Shown here: piece after piece, positions 1 to 13,275 of the stretch
Layout: the number at the start of each line of letters is the position of its first letter
Position numbering within the stretch: position 1 is the stretch's first letter
NCBI GenBank assembly: GCA_005656395.1
Contig: SRSI01000045.1
Span: forward strand, 124,001-188,000
DNA length: 64,000 nt
From: Strongyloides papillosus
Taxonomy: Eukaryota > Nematoda > Chromadorea > Rhabditida > Strongyloididae
Reading direction: 5' to 3'
Translations under genes and position numbers: made by a program
The notes under the pieces: generated by a model
Databases searched by the model: none
Told to the model about the DNA's origin: nothing
What the model saw: only the letters and a program-made list of their open reading frames with translations

Positions 1-59
1 CACTATTTACGATAAAAAAAATTCTTATAAAAGATTTATCTTCGATTGTCATTTCATTC

Positions 60-480
60 ATTCTCATACGAAAAGTATTGTATTTGAAGCTTAATCTATG
101 CATTCTATCTTTTCACGTATCAAAGTGTTCACTTGGTCTAGCAAATTAGACTTTCATAAAGAATATTATCAGATACGTAACGTCTGAAGATTAAAATCGA
201 TTAGCATTCCGTTCCAACGTATATACATATTCGTTCCAAGGACTAATAATTGAGGCAAGAAACAGCTCATCCATATTTTAAAAACAACTCAAATTATTAT
301 TAGCGCCAATAATAACCAACTAAAAACAACATTGATAATATATCAGAATGATCTTTTTATTTTACAAATGATAACATTCCAGCTCATAAACATACGCTGA
401 ATGATATCATCATAGTACTGTCTGAAAGAGGCAATCACTTTATACACGTCCACAGAATGTTACTGTATAATCAACATATT
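60..480 (+). pseudogene. Reverse transcriptase relic (left arm)
   Basis: A broken frame reads like the Ty3/gypsy reverse transcriptase core: KLDFHKEYYQIR around 150-180 corresponds to the usual (S)K(I/L)D...YHQI(R) block. About 190 bases further, YQND followed by a helix-like stretch stands where Y-x-D-D would be. Stops and frameshifts interrupt it. It precedes the integrase relic at 2371 in the same orientation, so the two probably come from one old element whose upstream part lies outside the window. Confidence 0.5.
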
Positions 481-2370
481 TTTAATTAAACTTTATTATT
501 CTTTACTTACCTTTTTTAAAATATCGTTTATCTATCCGTATCTTGATTTGTTTACAGTTTTTATATGAAGAAATGTCAATTCTTCAAAATATCTTTAAAG
601 TACTTGGTTTAAACTTTGAAAACAACTAATATTACTCTTCTAATAAATCTGTTGGAAATTTAATCACTCAACATCCAAAAACTTCACAAAAATTATATTC
701 ACGATCGCAAGCATTTAACTATTTTCGTATACCAATAAGGACTATCAAGAAAAATAAAATCATTTTACGAAATGGCATGACGGAAACTAAGATACTTGAC
801 TGATCAGATGAAGCAAAAAATTCATTCCTATCAATCACTAACAAAATCTTTAATTAACCTTCACTATTTTTAATAGGTTGAGAAAAAAATAATGATCCAT
901 TTTTTTTTCAAAGTTTTTGTTGTTTAAAAATTTAATAAATATGTATTTATATGACGACATTGTTTGTGTGGAAATACGGAGATAATTAAAACTATTGTAT
1001 TTCGCATATAAATTAACTTTAGCATGACGTTTTGATAGAATTAAGCCCATTTACAAAGATGTCGTAATAATACATGTCAATATTTTTCAAAGCCTCAACG
1101 TAGCCAAAATGTGGGTAAAGCACATAGAAATAACTTTAAAATATATGACGAGAGAACTACTTTTGAAAGTAATGTAGCCAAGAAATTTGAAAAATTTTAT
1201 GAAAGCAATTTAAATCTTAAAATTTTAAATAATTTTATAGTTGATTTCTACTAGAATCACGCGTTAAAAATTTTTATCATCTAGTAAAACTGCTCAAATT
1301 GGAAAGTTTTGGTTAGCAATTGTAAAATTGAATCTAAAAAAAGCCATTATTCAATTAATATTTGATCAAATTCTTTATAACTCCATAACAGCGCTAGACA
1401 GAGTTTTTCAAAGATGACATTTTAAAGAATGAACAAATTACAATATAAAACTTTGCTTCATCCTTCATACTGATATAATCTAATTTAACACCGTTTATTG
1501 TAAAGTAAATTCTTAGAAGATTACATGTTATTTAAATGTGTTTTTAAGGGAATCGTTCAATGAAAAATGTGTAGATTTCTTTTAAAAGTAAAAAGCATAA
1601 ACTTACACCCCCCTGGTAAAACTAGATTAAATTAAATGAAAACTATTATAATTTAAAAAGTTTATTTCAACTTAAAAAAATAATAATTCGATGCATCTTT
1701 CTCTATGACAGTTATTAATTTTTTCTCAACCTAATACGTAACTCTAAACTACCACTAGTGATAAAAGTAGATGTATCATAGACAAGGGAACCTCATTATT
1801 TTAATAGTGTAAAGACAATTCTCTACAAATGGTAGGACTATAACTTTCCAATTCTAAAGCAATACTAATTTTATCTGTAATATATCTAAAACTACAACCT
1901 ACCAAAAAATCACTACAATTCTTCAAACTAATAATTTTCCATTAATTAAAAAAATAGAATTCGACTACTGACTATTAAAAAATCTAGTTAAGATTAATTT
2001 CCATGAACACTACATTAACTAAATTGAATCTGCATACAGCCTAACAGTACAAATATCCTACGTAAATGAAAGTTCTAATGTTCTTGTTGATATGTTCAGT
2101 TGTTTATTCGAAAACAATCTTGAATGTAATATAATTTGAAGAACGTAATAGTGAAAACCCGGTAAGACACGTTCTTTCTCCTATATGATCATTATGAATT
2201 AAAAACGACTTCCACTTAAATCACTTTAAAAAAACCATGAACTACAGCAAGTATTTTAAAAGTCAGAAAAGTACTCGAACATCATCTTATTAAAAATTCC
2301 GGCGATATAATTTGTGTATAAAGAAATATCCAACTGGTTCCGGTGATTTCTAAAAACGAAAATACTATTA

Positions 2371-2935
2371 ATGTCTTTTCACACGTATAATGAGTATTTT
2401 GATAAGAAGGGAACAGTAAATTTTCTAAGTAAAAAGGTAATCATCAAAAATTTAAATAGTCATGTAAAATCATGTTTTGAGTGTTATAGTTCTTGTCAAA
2501 CGGTTAGTGTTTCGCCGTATAGTAAAAATAAACCATCAAATATTGAATTCGATAGTTCTTGGAAGTACCAGCATTCGATGCTTATGTCCTTCACCTAAAA
2601 TAAGCTACAATAACGACTTTATTCCACTAGTTGTGGACACAATTACAATTTCCACGGTAGGATTTGCGATACAAAATCTCAAAACACCACGAAAACTAAA
2701 CGCTTAGAAAAGTCTTTATACATATTGGTTCATCATACTCGATTAAATGTGATAATCGTAAGTCAAACATTTCTCAAGTGGTACAACAAGTTTTCCAAAA
2801 ATATAATGTCATAAAGTATACAAGTACACCATTACACTCTGGAGGAAATCTGTATTGTGAGAGACAGATTATGACTATATATGGCGTACTCACAAAACTA
2901 AATCTAAATGAAAACAACACCTAGGACTAAAATTT
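2371..2935 (+). pseudogene. Integrase relic of an LTR retrotransposon (left arm)
   Basis: The first open stretch (2371-2595) resembles the zinc-binding N-terminus of retroviral-type integrases: a histidine-containing start, then IKNLNSHVKSCFEC with a C-x2-C pair, then a segment like the W-x-H entry to the catalytic core. Further on (about 2715-2875), in another frame, a block with IKCDN and later STPLHSGGN...CER matches the second Asp and the Glu of the D,D-35-E core. Frameshifts and stops separate the parts, so it is not functional. The family fits Ty3/gypsy. Confidence 0.6.
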
Positions 2936-4163
2936 TGAAGAAGTAATGCTTTCATTCAACTAAAATTCAAAAAAAAAAGCTAAACACTCTTTTAAAAGCA
3001 TTTCCAAAGAAATCCAAACACTTAAACAGACATTCTTTTACAAGAAATCATAAAGGGAAAAGAATTTATGCCAATTAATGATAATCTTATTGATTGTTGT
3101 AGGGAAAAGACAAAAAAATTTAGAGACTACTTTTGATAAAGGTAAATCAGTCAAAGGAATATCAAAAATGACCACAATATATTAGTTCTGGACAAGAAAA
3201 GAATTATAAGTAATTTTAGATAAAACAAAAATTACAGCAATAAAACTCCATCTTATAATATTTTACGTATATATTAATCTTCTACTCGCTCATTAATTCT
3301 CACTTTATCAATTTTCAAGGGTTAGAGGAGTTAAAGACACGGCGCTTCTCTAGAATTTACCTACAATTTTTAACATTTTTATTTTAGAATTATGCAAAAT
3401 TTCATAATTTATACTTAATAGTTAGAACTTAAACTTTAATGCATTATAATATTTATAATTGTTGGGAATATTAAAATATTTAATACTATGCATAAAACTT
3501 TTATTGTATTATTAAAAAGTAAATAATATAAGGTAATTGTAAAATTGTATGATAAATTTATATGAATCTTTGAAAGTAATGTCTAAATTTAATAAGATTT
3601 AAACTGTCGCATGCCACATTATGTAGGAGGGACATAAGGGAAAAGAAAAAAATTTAATTTATAAATAAAAAAGTTTATAAAATAATTTGTTATATAAAAG
3701 TTTTTAAATGGTTAAAACAGAATAAAAATTAAAATTTTTCTGAGTATGTTCTAAAGTTTACTAAAAGAAATTAAAAATCTGGTAAAAAGCATTTACAGTT
3801 TAAAAATCATTCTTTGTTTTATCTACTTAGTGTAATTGTTTAAAAAAGATGGTTTTACGATTATGTCAACAATATAATCGTACTGATTTTTTATTTTATT
3901 AGTTTCTTTCAATATTTGCATGTAAAAGCAAATAATCGATCACTGAGCAAAAACATTAGAAAATAATATCGATGAGTATTCTTATTGTAAATTGATTTAA
4001 ATTGTTCAGTAATAAAATTTGATAAGATATTACTGTACTAAAAATTATGTTTATGTCTAATTGCTTATATTTGGTCATAATGAAAAAAAATCAAATTATT
4101 ATTGGTACCTTATGATAGTACTTTAAAAATAATCACAATTTTGATAATTGTTTAAGCACAAAT

Positions 4164-4418
4164 TGTAGTCCGGATAGATCCAGTGTAACTTCTAAAGGGG
4201 TTCTAAATATGATATTTAACACTTAAAGTTTTAATTCAAACTTTTATTAAGACAAAATGTAAAATATAAAATAATATAATGTGTTGTCTGTTACAACGTA
4301 TAAAAAGTAAAGATTAAAGTATATCTAAAAAGTATGTCCTTTAGATATTGTGCCTCCTAGTTATGCCTTCCTTTTTCTCTTGGCATTTCTTTTGACTCAT
4401 ACTTCTGTGGGATTTACA
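4164..4418 (-). repeat. Solo LTR, same family as the element at 37-40 kb
   Basis: This 255-bp sequence is clearly related along its whole length to the 253-bp LTRs at 37023 and 39799. It starts TGTAGTCC and ends GATTTACA on the plus strand and is flanked by AAAT on both sides (4160-4163 and 4419-4422). The GC-rich hairpin of the young copies is eroded here. No internal region is present, consistent with LTR-LTR recombination. The sense strand, judged from TATA and AATAAA positions, is minus. Confidence 0.8.
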
Positions 4419-5099
4419 AAATGACATTTTTTAAACATATAACGTCGAATAAAATGTACATGTTGATTTTAAAATAATTAGATTGTTTTTGTATAAAATT
4501 TATAATAGAACTTTCAAAGTTTTAAGTAATATTAAATCAACATAAACAATGTTCAAACCGTACTCCGATTGATCTAAAAGTCAATCTTCCATCTTAATAA
4601 AAAAAAGTGGGATAAAGTTTATATATGAACGATTTAAAAGCATAAAAAAGTCTTGTTAATTGGATCTCATTTATGCTTTATTTTATTATTAAAATAACTT
4701 TGTAATACTGAATAATTATATTCATCATACAATTTAAATTAATACTTGTATTTTATAGTTTATTATTTTACTTATTTTAAATATTATGGTACGGGTAACC
4801 ACATGCATTGTTTTAATTAACATTTTTTTTATATATCGTACTTGATTGTAAGTTCTTTTTTATGTATGTTAACATCAGAAAAAATTTTAAAAATTTACTC
4901 ATGTGCTAGAAACATGATTCTATATTGTAAAATTTTTGTAAACTGTAGCAAAATTAACATAGGTATATATTTTAAATCATATTTATTGTTTTTTGATTTT
5001 AATGATATATATTTAAATATTTATTTTTTAATATTTCTGTATGACAATTTTAGTATTTAAGCGAATTTTTTTTCTATAATATCAAATTATTTCGTAATA

Positions 5100-5580
5100 A
5101 TGTTTTTAAAGATATTTAAAGTATTTGTAATCGTTTTAATGTATACAATTTCAATATCTTATACTTATTATGAAGAGATTAACAATGGTTTCTATGTTTC
5201 TGTTTTTGGAAATGCTACTTGGGATGAAAGTAATGTAAAAGATGTTTGGGCAACACTATTTAATAATGACCGTCCCAAACCTAATGATACAAGAGAAATA
5301 AAAAAATAATAGAAATTTCACCCTTTCTACATATATAGGAACAAAATCGCTGAAAACAATAAAGTCAGTAAGTTAATATAAATAAAAATAATTCATTTAT
5401 TCTTTAAAAGGTCTTACTGTTACTTTTGATTATAAAAAAGAAGAATCGAAAAAAAGTTTGAATAAAACAGTTCCAGAAGATTGTTTGAATAGTAATGCTA
5501 CTTGCTTTGAACAAACAGGCAAAAGATACGAGGCAAGAGAAGATTGTGTGTGTTATCTTAACACAACTGTTCTAAGTTGA
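5100..5580 (+). pseudogene. Frameshifted copy of the small secreted-protein gene
   Basis: Left-arm copy of the intact gene at 7754-8234. The same start, signal peptide and splice sites are present. An extra A in a run near 5298-5304 (A7 instead of A6) puts a TAA in frame after residue 69. About 45 bases later a missing A (A4 instead of A5) restores the frame. With the intron (GTAAGT...AAAAG, about 5371-5413) removed, the rest would read to the TGA at 5578. Both differences are homopolymer indels, so this is either a young pseudogene or an assembly error in a repeated region. Confidence 0.75.
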
Positions 5581-5952
5581 ATTAAAAGAAGCAAATTAAC
5601 AAAGGGAAAACTTTTAAAAATAATTTTTTCTACCAAAAAATTAATAATTACAGAAAACTACAATTTTCTGATTTTTACAGTCTCATAAGTTTTAAATTTT
5701 TAGCATTATAATAATTAAAAATCATTTTGATTAATTCATGACTTTTAATTACTAATAATCTTACAAATTATTTGTGATTAAATAAAATAGTAATTTTATA
5801 TAAATAAATTACTCACAGAGACGAATTTTTTTTCCAAATAGAAAAATACATAAGTTCTTTCAGATATGTTAGTCATGAAAGACACAAATCTTTAAAAAAA
5901 TATTAGAAAAAAAAAACAAAATGGAATATGCATTTAGTTTACAAAATACATA

Positions 5953-7381
5953 CAGGATGTTCCATAATTAACTCTCCACATGCGAGAGCTTATAACTTTT
6001 TTCTACAAATAGATAAAAACGTAAAATTTTGTAGGTTAGTAGAACTATTAGACAATATTTTTTATTTTTAAAAAATTATGGTCTTATTAGGACTTGTGGC
6101 TATTTAAGAAAAATGTGTTTTTTTCGCTTTTATGAGTACGTAACTTTTTTATATGAAGAGATATTTAGATGATTCTTTTATAGATCGAAAGCTCAACTTC
6201 TTTGTACAAGAATCTCCAATATCATAAACATTGAACTTCATTAACATTGCTTAATTTTTAATTAAAACAAAAAAACCACGATTTTTGTCAAAATTTGGTA
6301 GTTTTTTCAAAATTAAAGCTTGTTGAGAAAATTCTCGCAAAAGTCTTATAATTATTCTGATAGAATTAACGAAGTTCTATCTAACGATAATAATCTTGTT
6401 TTCTAGTGACAAGTTTCAAGAAAGTTATGACAATTCAAAAATTGTCTAATTTTTCATTTTCTTTAATATTTGAAAAAAAGTATGCTATTTCTTTCACTTT
6501 TTCAACATCGATAATGATTATTTATTGAAAGTAGTTGGAATATTATTTCATTTTTTATTGCTAATTGTTCATATTTCGAACATAAATCAAATGAGAACAA
6601 GGACGAAAATACGAAATTTTTGAAAGATGCATAAAAATGCTCTTATAGAGCAATTATGATGTAAAATAGTATAAAATGCAGATAAATTGCAATAAATGTT
6701 AAGAAAAATGATTTTTAAAAAAATTTAAGTGATAAAAATTATTGGAATTTTTTTAGCCAAATATGGACAAATGAGCAATATACCTTAAATTAGCATACTT
6801 TATTGATGATAATAATACTATTAGGCATTAAATATGTTAAAAAAAATAGTGTTTATAACTTAATTTTTTACCAACAGTGCGAAATTTGTGATCTTTGGTA
6901 AGTCATAACTTTCGTCAATGGCATTTGATTTTATTGGCACTATACTCATTCGATAGAACTTCGTTAATTCTATCAGAATAATTATAAGACTTTTGCGAGA
7001 ATTTTCTCAACAAGCTTTAATTTTGAAAAAACTACCAAATTTTGACAAAAATCGTGGTTTTTTTTGTTTTAATTAAAAATTAAGCAATGTTACTGAAGTT
7101 CAATGTTTATGATATTGGAGATTCTTGTACAAAAGAAGTTGAGCTTTCGATCTATAAAAGAATCATCTAAATATCTCTTCATATAAAAAGTTACGTACTC
7201 ATAAAAGCGAAAAAAACACATTTTTCTTAAATAGCCACAAGTCCTAATAAGACCATAATTTTTTAAAAATAAAAAATATTGTCTAATAGTTCTACTAACC
7301 TACAAAATTTTACGTTTTTATCTATTTGTAGAAAAAAGTTATAAGCTCTCGCATGTGGAGAGTTAATTATGGAACATCCTG
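5953..7381. mobile_element. TA-flanked inverted-repeat DNA element at the palindrome centre
   Basis: Both ends show the terminal sequence CAGGATGTTCCATAATTAAC in opposite orientation, each preceded outward by TA, as in Tc1/mariner-type insertions. The terminal repeats appear to be about 430 bp long, but because the flanking arms are also inverted copies, the original terminal-repeat length and the target duplication cannot be separated from the larger palindrome. There is no transposase frame in the 570-bp interior, so the element is non-autonomous. Confidence 0.65.
6382..6951. other. Unpaired spacer at the centre of the palindrome
   Basis: This 570-bp single-copy sequence separates the arms. 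It is AT-rich and has no open frame worth calling. It is the interior of the TA-flanked element at 5953-7381, so the palindrome is centred on a transposon rather than on unique DNA. Confidence 0.85.
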
Positions 7382-7753
7382 TATGTATTTTGTAAACTAA
7401 ATGCATATTCCATTTTGTTTTTTTTTTCTAATATTTTTTTAAAGATTTGTGTCTTTCATGACTAACATATCTGAAAGAACTTATGTATTTTTCTATTTGG
7501 AAAAAAAATTCGTCTCTGTGAGTAATTTATTTATATAAAATTACTATTTTATTTAATCACAAATAATTTGTAAGATTATTAGTAATTAAAAGTCATGAAT
7601 TAATCAAAATGATTTTTAATTATTATAATGCTAAAAATTTAAAACTTATGAGACTGTAAAAATCAGAAAATTGTAGTTTTCTGTAATTATTAATTTTTTG
7701 GTAGAAAAAATTATTTTTAAAAGTTTTCCCTTTGTTAATTTGCTTCTTTTAAT

Positions 7754-8234
7754 TCAACTTAGAACAGTTGTGTTAAGATAACACACACAATCTTCTCTTG
7801 CCTCGTATCTTTTGCCTGTTTGTTCAAAGCAAGTAGCATTACTATTCAAACAATCTTCTGGAACTGTTTTATTCAAACTTTTTTTCGATTCTTCTTTTTT
7901 ATAATCAAAAGTAACAGTAAGACCTTTTAAAGAATAAATGAATTATTTTTATTTATATTAACTTACTGACTTTATTGTTTTCAGCGATTTTTGTTCCTAT
8001 ATATGTAGAAAGGGTGAAATTTCTATTATTTTTTATTTCTCTTGTATCATTAGGTTTGGGACGGTCATTATTAAATAGTGTTGCCCAAACATCTTTTACA
8101 TTACTTTCATCCCAAGTAGCATTTCCAAAAACAGAAACATAGAAACCATTGTTAATCTCTTCATAATAAGTATAAGATATTGAAATTGTATACATTAAAA
8201 CGATTACAAATACTTTAAATATCTTTAAAAACAT
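7754..8234 (-). CDS. Small secreted, cysteine-containing protein, 145 aa, two exons
   Basis: Exon 1 is 8234-7967 and exon 2 is 7923-7754, separated by a 43-bp GTAAGT...AAAAG intron in phase 1. The protein starts MFLKIFKVFVIVLMYTISIS, a signal peptide, and continues as a mature chain with several N-glycosylation sequons (NAT, NDT, NFT, NKT, NTT). Four cysteines cluster in the last 35 residues, the final pair as C-V-C. It is presumably exported by the worm. I do not recognise the family. A weak resemblance to transthyretin-like proteins (a beta-rich segment with NFTLST) is not enough to name it. The left-arm copy at 5100 is frameshifted. Confidence 0.8.
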
Positions 8235-8915
8235 TATTACGAAATAATTTGATATTATAGAAAAAAAATTCGCTTAAATACTAAAATTGTCATACAGAAA
8301 TATTAAAAAATAAATATTTAAATATATATCATTAAAATCAAAAAACAATAAATATGATTTAAAATATATACCTATGTTAATTTTGCTACAGTTTACAAAA
8401 TTTTACAATATAGAATCATGTTTCTAGCACATGAGTAAATTTTTAAAATTTTTTCTGATGTTAACATACATAAAAAAGAACTTACAATCAAGTACGATAT
8501 ATAAAAAAAATGTTAATTAAAACAATGCATGTGGTTACCCGTACCATAATATTTAAAATAAGTAAAATAATAAACTATAAAATACAAGTATTAATTTAAA
8601 TTGTATGATGAATATAATTATTCAGTATTACAAAGTTATTTTAATAATAAAATAAAGCATAAATGAGATCCAATTAACAAGACTTTTTTATGCTTTTAAA
8701 TCGTTCATATATAAACTTTATCCCACTTTTTTTTATTAAGATGGAAGATTGACTTTTAGATCAATCGGAGTACGGTTTGAACATTGTTTATGTTTGATTT
8801 AATATTACTTAAAACTTTGAAAGTTCTATTATAAATTTTATACAAAAACAATCTAATTATTTTAAAATCAACATGTACATTTTATTCGACGTTATATGTT
8901 TAAAAAATGTCATTT

Positions 8916-9170
8916 TGTAAATCCCACAGAAGTATGAGTCAAAAGAAATGCCAAGAGAAAAAGGAAGGCATAACTAGGAGGCACAATATCTAAAGGACAT
9001 ACTTTTTAGATATACTTTAATCTTTACTTTTTATACGTTGTAACAGACAACACATTATATTATTTTATATTTTACATTTTGTCTTAATAAAAGTTTGAAT
9101 TAAAACTTTAAGTGTTAAATATCATATTTAGAACCCCTTTAGAAGTTACACTGGATCTATCCGGACTACA
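8916..9170 (+). repeat. Solo LTR (right arm copy)
   Basis: Inverted copy of 4164-4418, flanked by ATTT on both sides. Its presence in both arms places this insertion before the arm duplication. Confidence 0.8.
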
Positions 9171-10399
9171 ATTTGTGCTTAAACAATTATCAAAATTGTG
9201 ATTATTTTTAAAGTACTATCATAAGGTACCAATAATAATTTGATTTTTTTTCATTATGACCAAATATAAGCAATTAGACATAAACATAATTTTTAGTACA
9301 GTAATATCTTATCAAATTTTATTACTGAACAATTTAAATCAATTTACAATAAGAATACTCATCGATATTATTTTCTAATGTTTTTGCTCAGTGATCGATT
9401 ATTTGCTTTTACATGCAAATATTGAAAGAAACTAATAAAATAAAAAATCAGTACGATTATATTGTTGACATAATCGTAAAACCATCTTTTTTTAAACAAT
9501 TACACTAAGTAGATAAAACAAAGAATGATTTTTAAACTGTAAATGCTTTTTACCAGATTTTTAATTTCTTTTAGTAAACTTTAGAACATACTCAGAAAAA
9601 TTTTAATTTTTATTCTGTTTTAACCATTTAAAAACTTTTATATAACAAATTATTTTATAAACTTTTTTATTTATAAATTAAATTTTTTTCTTTTCCCTTA
9701 TGTCCCTCCTACATAATGTGGCATGCGACAGTTTAAATCTTATTAAATTTAGACATTACTTTCAAAGATTCATATAAATTTATCATACAATTTTACAATT
9801 ACCTTATATTATTTACTTTTTAATAATACAATAAAAGTTTTATGCATAGTATTAAATATTTTAATATTCCCAACAATTATAAATATTATAATGCATTAAA
9901 GTTTAAGTTCTAACTATTAAGTATAAATTATGAAATTTTGCATAATTCTAAAATAAAAATGTTAAAAATTGTAGGTAAATTCTAGAGAAGCGCCGTGTCT
10001 TTAACTCCTCTAACCCTTGAAAATTGATAAAGTGAGAATTAATGAGCGAGTAGAAGATTAATATATACGTAAAATATTATAAGATGGAGTTTTATTGCTG
10101 TAATTTTTGTTTTATCTAAAATTACTTATAATTCTTTTCTTGTCCAGAACTAATATATTGTGGTCATTTTTGATATTCCTTTGACTGATTTACCTTTATC
10201 AAAAGTAGTCTCTAAATTTTTTTGTCTTTTCCCTACAACAATCAATAAGATTATCATTAATTGGCATAAATTCTTTTCCCTTTATGATTTCTTGTAAAAG
10301 AATGTCTGTTTAAGTGTTTGGATTTCTTTGGAAATGCTTTTAAAAGAGTGTTTAGCTTTTTTTTTTGAATTTTAGTTGAATGAAAGCATTACTTCTTCA

Positions 10400-10964
10400 A
10401 AATTTTAGTCCTAGGTGTTGTTTTCATTTAGATTTAGTTTTGTGAGTACGCCATATATAGTCATAATCTGTCTCTCACAATACAGATTTCCTCCAGAGTG
10501 TAATGGTGTACTTGTATACTTTATGACATTATATTTTTGGAAAACTTGTTGTACCACTTGAGAAATGTTTGACTTACGATTATCACATTTAATCGAGTAT
10601 GATGAACCAATATGTATAAAGACTTTTCTAAGCGTTTAGTTTTCGTGGTGTTTTGAGATTTTGTATCGCAAATCCTACCGTGGAAATTGTAATTGTGTCC
10701 ACAACTAGTGGAATAAAGTCGTTATTGTAGCTTATTTTAGGTGAAGGACATAAGCATCGAATGCTGGTACTTCCAAGAACTATCGAATTCAATATTTGAT
10801 GGTTTATTTTTACTATACGGCGAAACACTAACCGTTTGACAAGAACTATAACACTCAAAACATGATTTTACATGACTATTTAAATTTTTGATGATTACCT
10901 TTTTACTTAGAAAATTTACTGTTCCCTTCTTATCAAAATACTCATTATACGTGTGAAAAGACAT
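10400..10964 (-). pseudogene. Integrase relic (right arm copy)
   Basis: Mirror copy of 2371-2935 with the same breaks. The integrase was therefore already dead, with the same lesions, before the arms became duplicated, or the arms are kept alike by gene conversion. Confidence 0.6.
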
Positions 10965-12853
10965 TAATAGTATTTTCGTTTTTAGAAATCACCGGAACCA
11001 GTTGGATATTTCTTTATACACAAATTATATCGCCGGAATTTTTAATAAGATGATGTTCGAGTACTTTTCTGACTTTTAAAATACTTGCTGTAGTTCATGG
11101 TTTTTTTAAAGTGATTTAAGTGGAAGTCGTTTTAATTCATAATGATCATATAGGAGAAAGAACGTGTCTTACCGGGTTTTCACTATTACGTTCTTCAAAT
11201 TATATTACATTCAAGATTGTTTTCGAATAAACAACTGAACATATCAACAAGAACATTAGAACTTTCATTTACGTAGGATATTTGTACTGTTAGGCTGTAT
11301 GCAGATTCAATTTAGTTAATGTAGTGTTCATGGAAATTAATCTTAACTAGATTTTTTAATAGTCAGTAGTCGAATTCTATTTTTTTAATTAATGGAAAAT
11401 TATTAGTTTGAAGAATTGTAGTGATTTTTTGGTAGGTTGTAGTTTTAGATATATTACAGATAAAATTAGTATTGCTTTAGAATTGGAAAGTTATAGTCCT
11501 ACCATTTGTAGAGAATTGTCTTTACACTATTAAAATAATGAGGTTCCCTTGTCTATGATACATCTACTTTTATCACTAGTGGTAGTTTAGAGTTACGTAT
11601 TAGGTTGAGAAAAAATTAATAACTGTCATAGAGAAAGATGCATCGAATTATTATTTTTTAAGTTGAAATAAACTTTTTAAATTATAATAGTTTTCATTTA
11701 ATTTAATCTAGTTTTACCAGGGGGGTGTAAGTTTATGCTTTTTACTTTTAAAAGAAATCTACACATTTTTCATTGAACGATTCCCTTAAAAACACATTTA
11801 AATAACATGTAATCTTCTAAGAATTTACTTTACAATAAACGGTGTTAAATTAGATTATATCAGTATGAAGGATGAAGCAAAGTTTTATATTGTAATTTGT
11901 TCATTCTTTAAAATGTCATCTTTGAAAAACTCTGTCTAGCGCTGTTATGGAGTTATAAAGAATTTGATCAAATATTAATTGAATAATGGCTTTTTTTAGA
12001 TTCAATTTTACAATTGCTAACCAAAACTTTCCAATTTGAGCAGTTTTACTAGATGATAAAAATTTTTAACGCGTGATTCTAGTAGAAATCAACTATAAAA
12101 TTATTTAAAATTTTAAGATTTAAATTGCTTTCATAAAATTTTTCAAATTTCTTGGCTACATTACTTTCAAAAGTAGTTCTCTCGTCATATATTTTAAAGT
12201 TATTTCTATGTGCTTTACCCACATTTTGGCTACGTTGAGGCTTTGAAAAATATTGACATGTATTATTACGACATCTTTGTAAATGGGCTTAATTCTATCA
12301 AAACGTCATGCTAAAGTTAATTTATATGCGAAATACAATAGTTTTAATTATCTCCGTATTTCCACACAAACAATGTCGTCATATAAATACATATTTATTA
12401 AATTTTTAAACAACAAAAACTTTGAAAAAAAAATGGATCATTATTTTTTTCTCAACCTATTAAAAATAGTGAAGGTTAATTAAAGATTTTGTTAGTGATT
12501 GATAGGAATGAATTTTTTGCTTCATCTGATCAGTCAAGTATCTTAGTTTCCGTCATGCCATTTCGTAAAATGATTTTATTTTTCTTGATAGTCCTTTATT
12601 GGTATACGAAAATAGTTAAATGCTTGCGATCGTGAATATAATTTTTGTGAAGTTTTTGGATGTTGAGTGATTAAATTTCCAACAGATTTATTAGAAGAGT
12701 AATATTAGTTGTTTTCAAAGTTTAAAACCAAGTACTTTAAAGATATTTTGAAGAATTGACATTTCTTCATATAAAAACTGTAAACAAATCAAGATACGGA
12801 TAGATAAACGATATTTTAAAAAAGGTAAGTAAAGAATAATAAAGTTTAATTAA

Positions 12854-13275
12854 AAATATGTTGATTATACAGTAACATTCTGTGGACGTGTATAAAGTGA
12901 TTGCCTCTTTCAGACAGTACTATGATGATATCATTCAGCGTATGTTTATGAGCTGGAATGTTATCATTTGTAAAATAAAAAGATCATTCTGATATATTAT
13001 CAATGTTGTTTTTAGTTGGTTATTATTGGCGCTAATAATAATTTGAGTTGTTTTTAAAATATGGATGAGCTGTTTCTTGCCTCAATTATTAGTCCTTGGA
13101 ACGAATATGTATATACGTTGGAACGGAATGCTAATCGATTTTAATCTTCAGACGTTACGTATCTGATAATATTCTTTATGAAAGTCTAATTTGCTAGACC
13201 AAGTGAACACTTTGATACGTGAAAAGATAGAATGCATAGATTAAGCTTCAAATACAATACTTTTCGTATGAGAAT
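12854..13275 (-). pseudogene. Reverse transcriptase relic (right arm copy)
   Basis: Mirror copy of the relic at 60-480, with the same eroded KLDFHKEYYQIR and YQND blocks. It lies between the gag-like relic on the right (13.7-14.9 kb, minus strand) and the integrase relic at 10.4-11.0 kb. This is the gag, RT, integrase order expected of one decayed LTR element. Confidence 0.5.

Larger units (their letters stand above)
1..6381 (+). repeat. Left arm of a giant inverted repeat
   Basis: This arm is the reverse complement of 6952-13334 with only scattered single-base differences that I could find, such as A7 versus A6 near 5300, A4 versus A5 near 5345 and a one-base gap near 4536. Paired positions sum to 13333-13335, so net indels are very few. 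Base 1 pairs with 13334, so the true outer end of the repeat may lie outside the window. Apart from the features listed inside it, I see only AT-rich sequence, including 480-2370, 2936-4160 and 4420-5099. Confidence 0.95.

Noticed and set aside
850..1050. Minus-strand open frame, repeated at 12283-12483
   Set aside because: Present twice only because of the palindrome. No domain, signal peptide or codon structure.
2477..2707. Second open frame overlapping the integrase relic
   Set aside because: Shadow frame of the integrase piece at 2371; the other frame matches the family.
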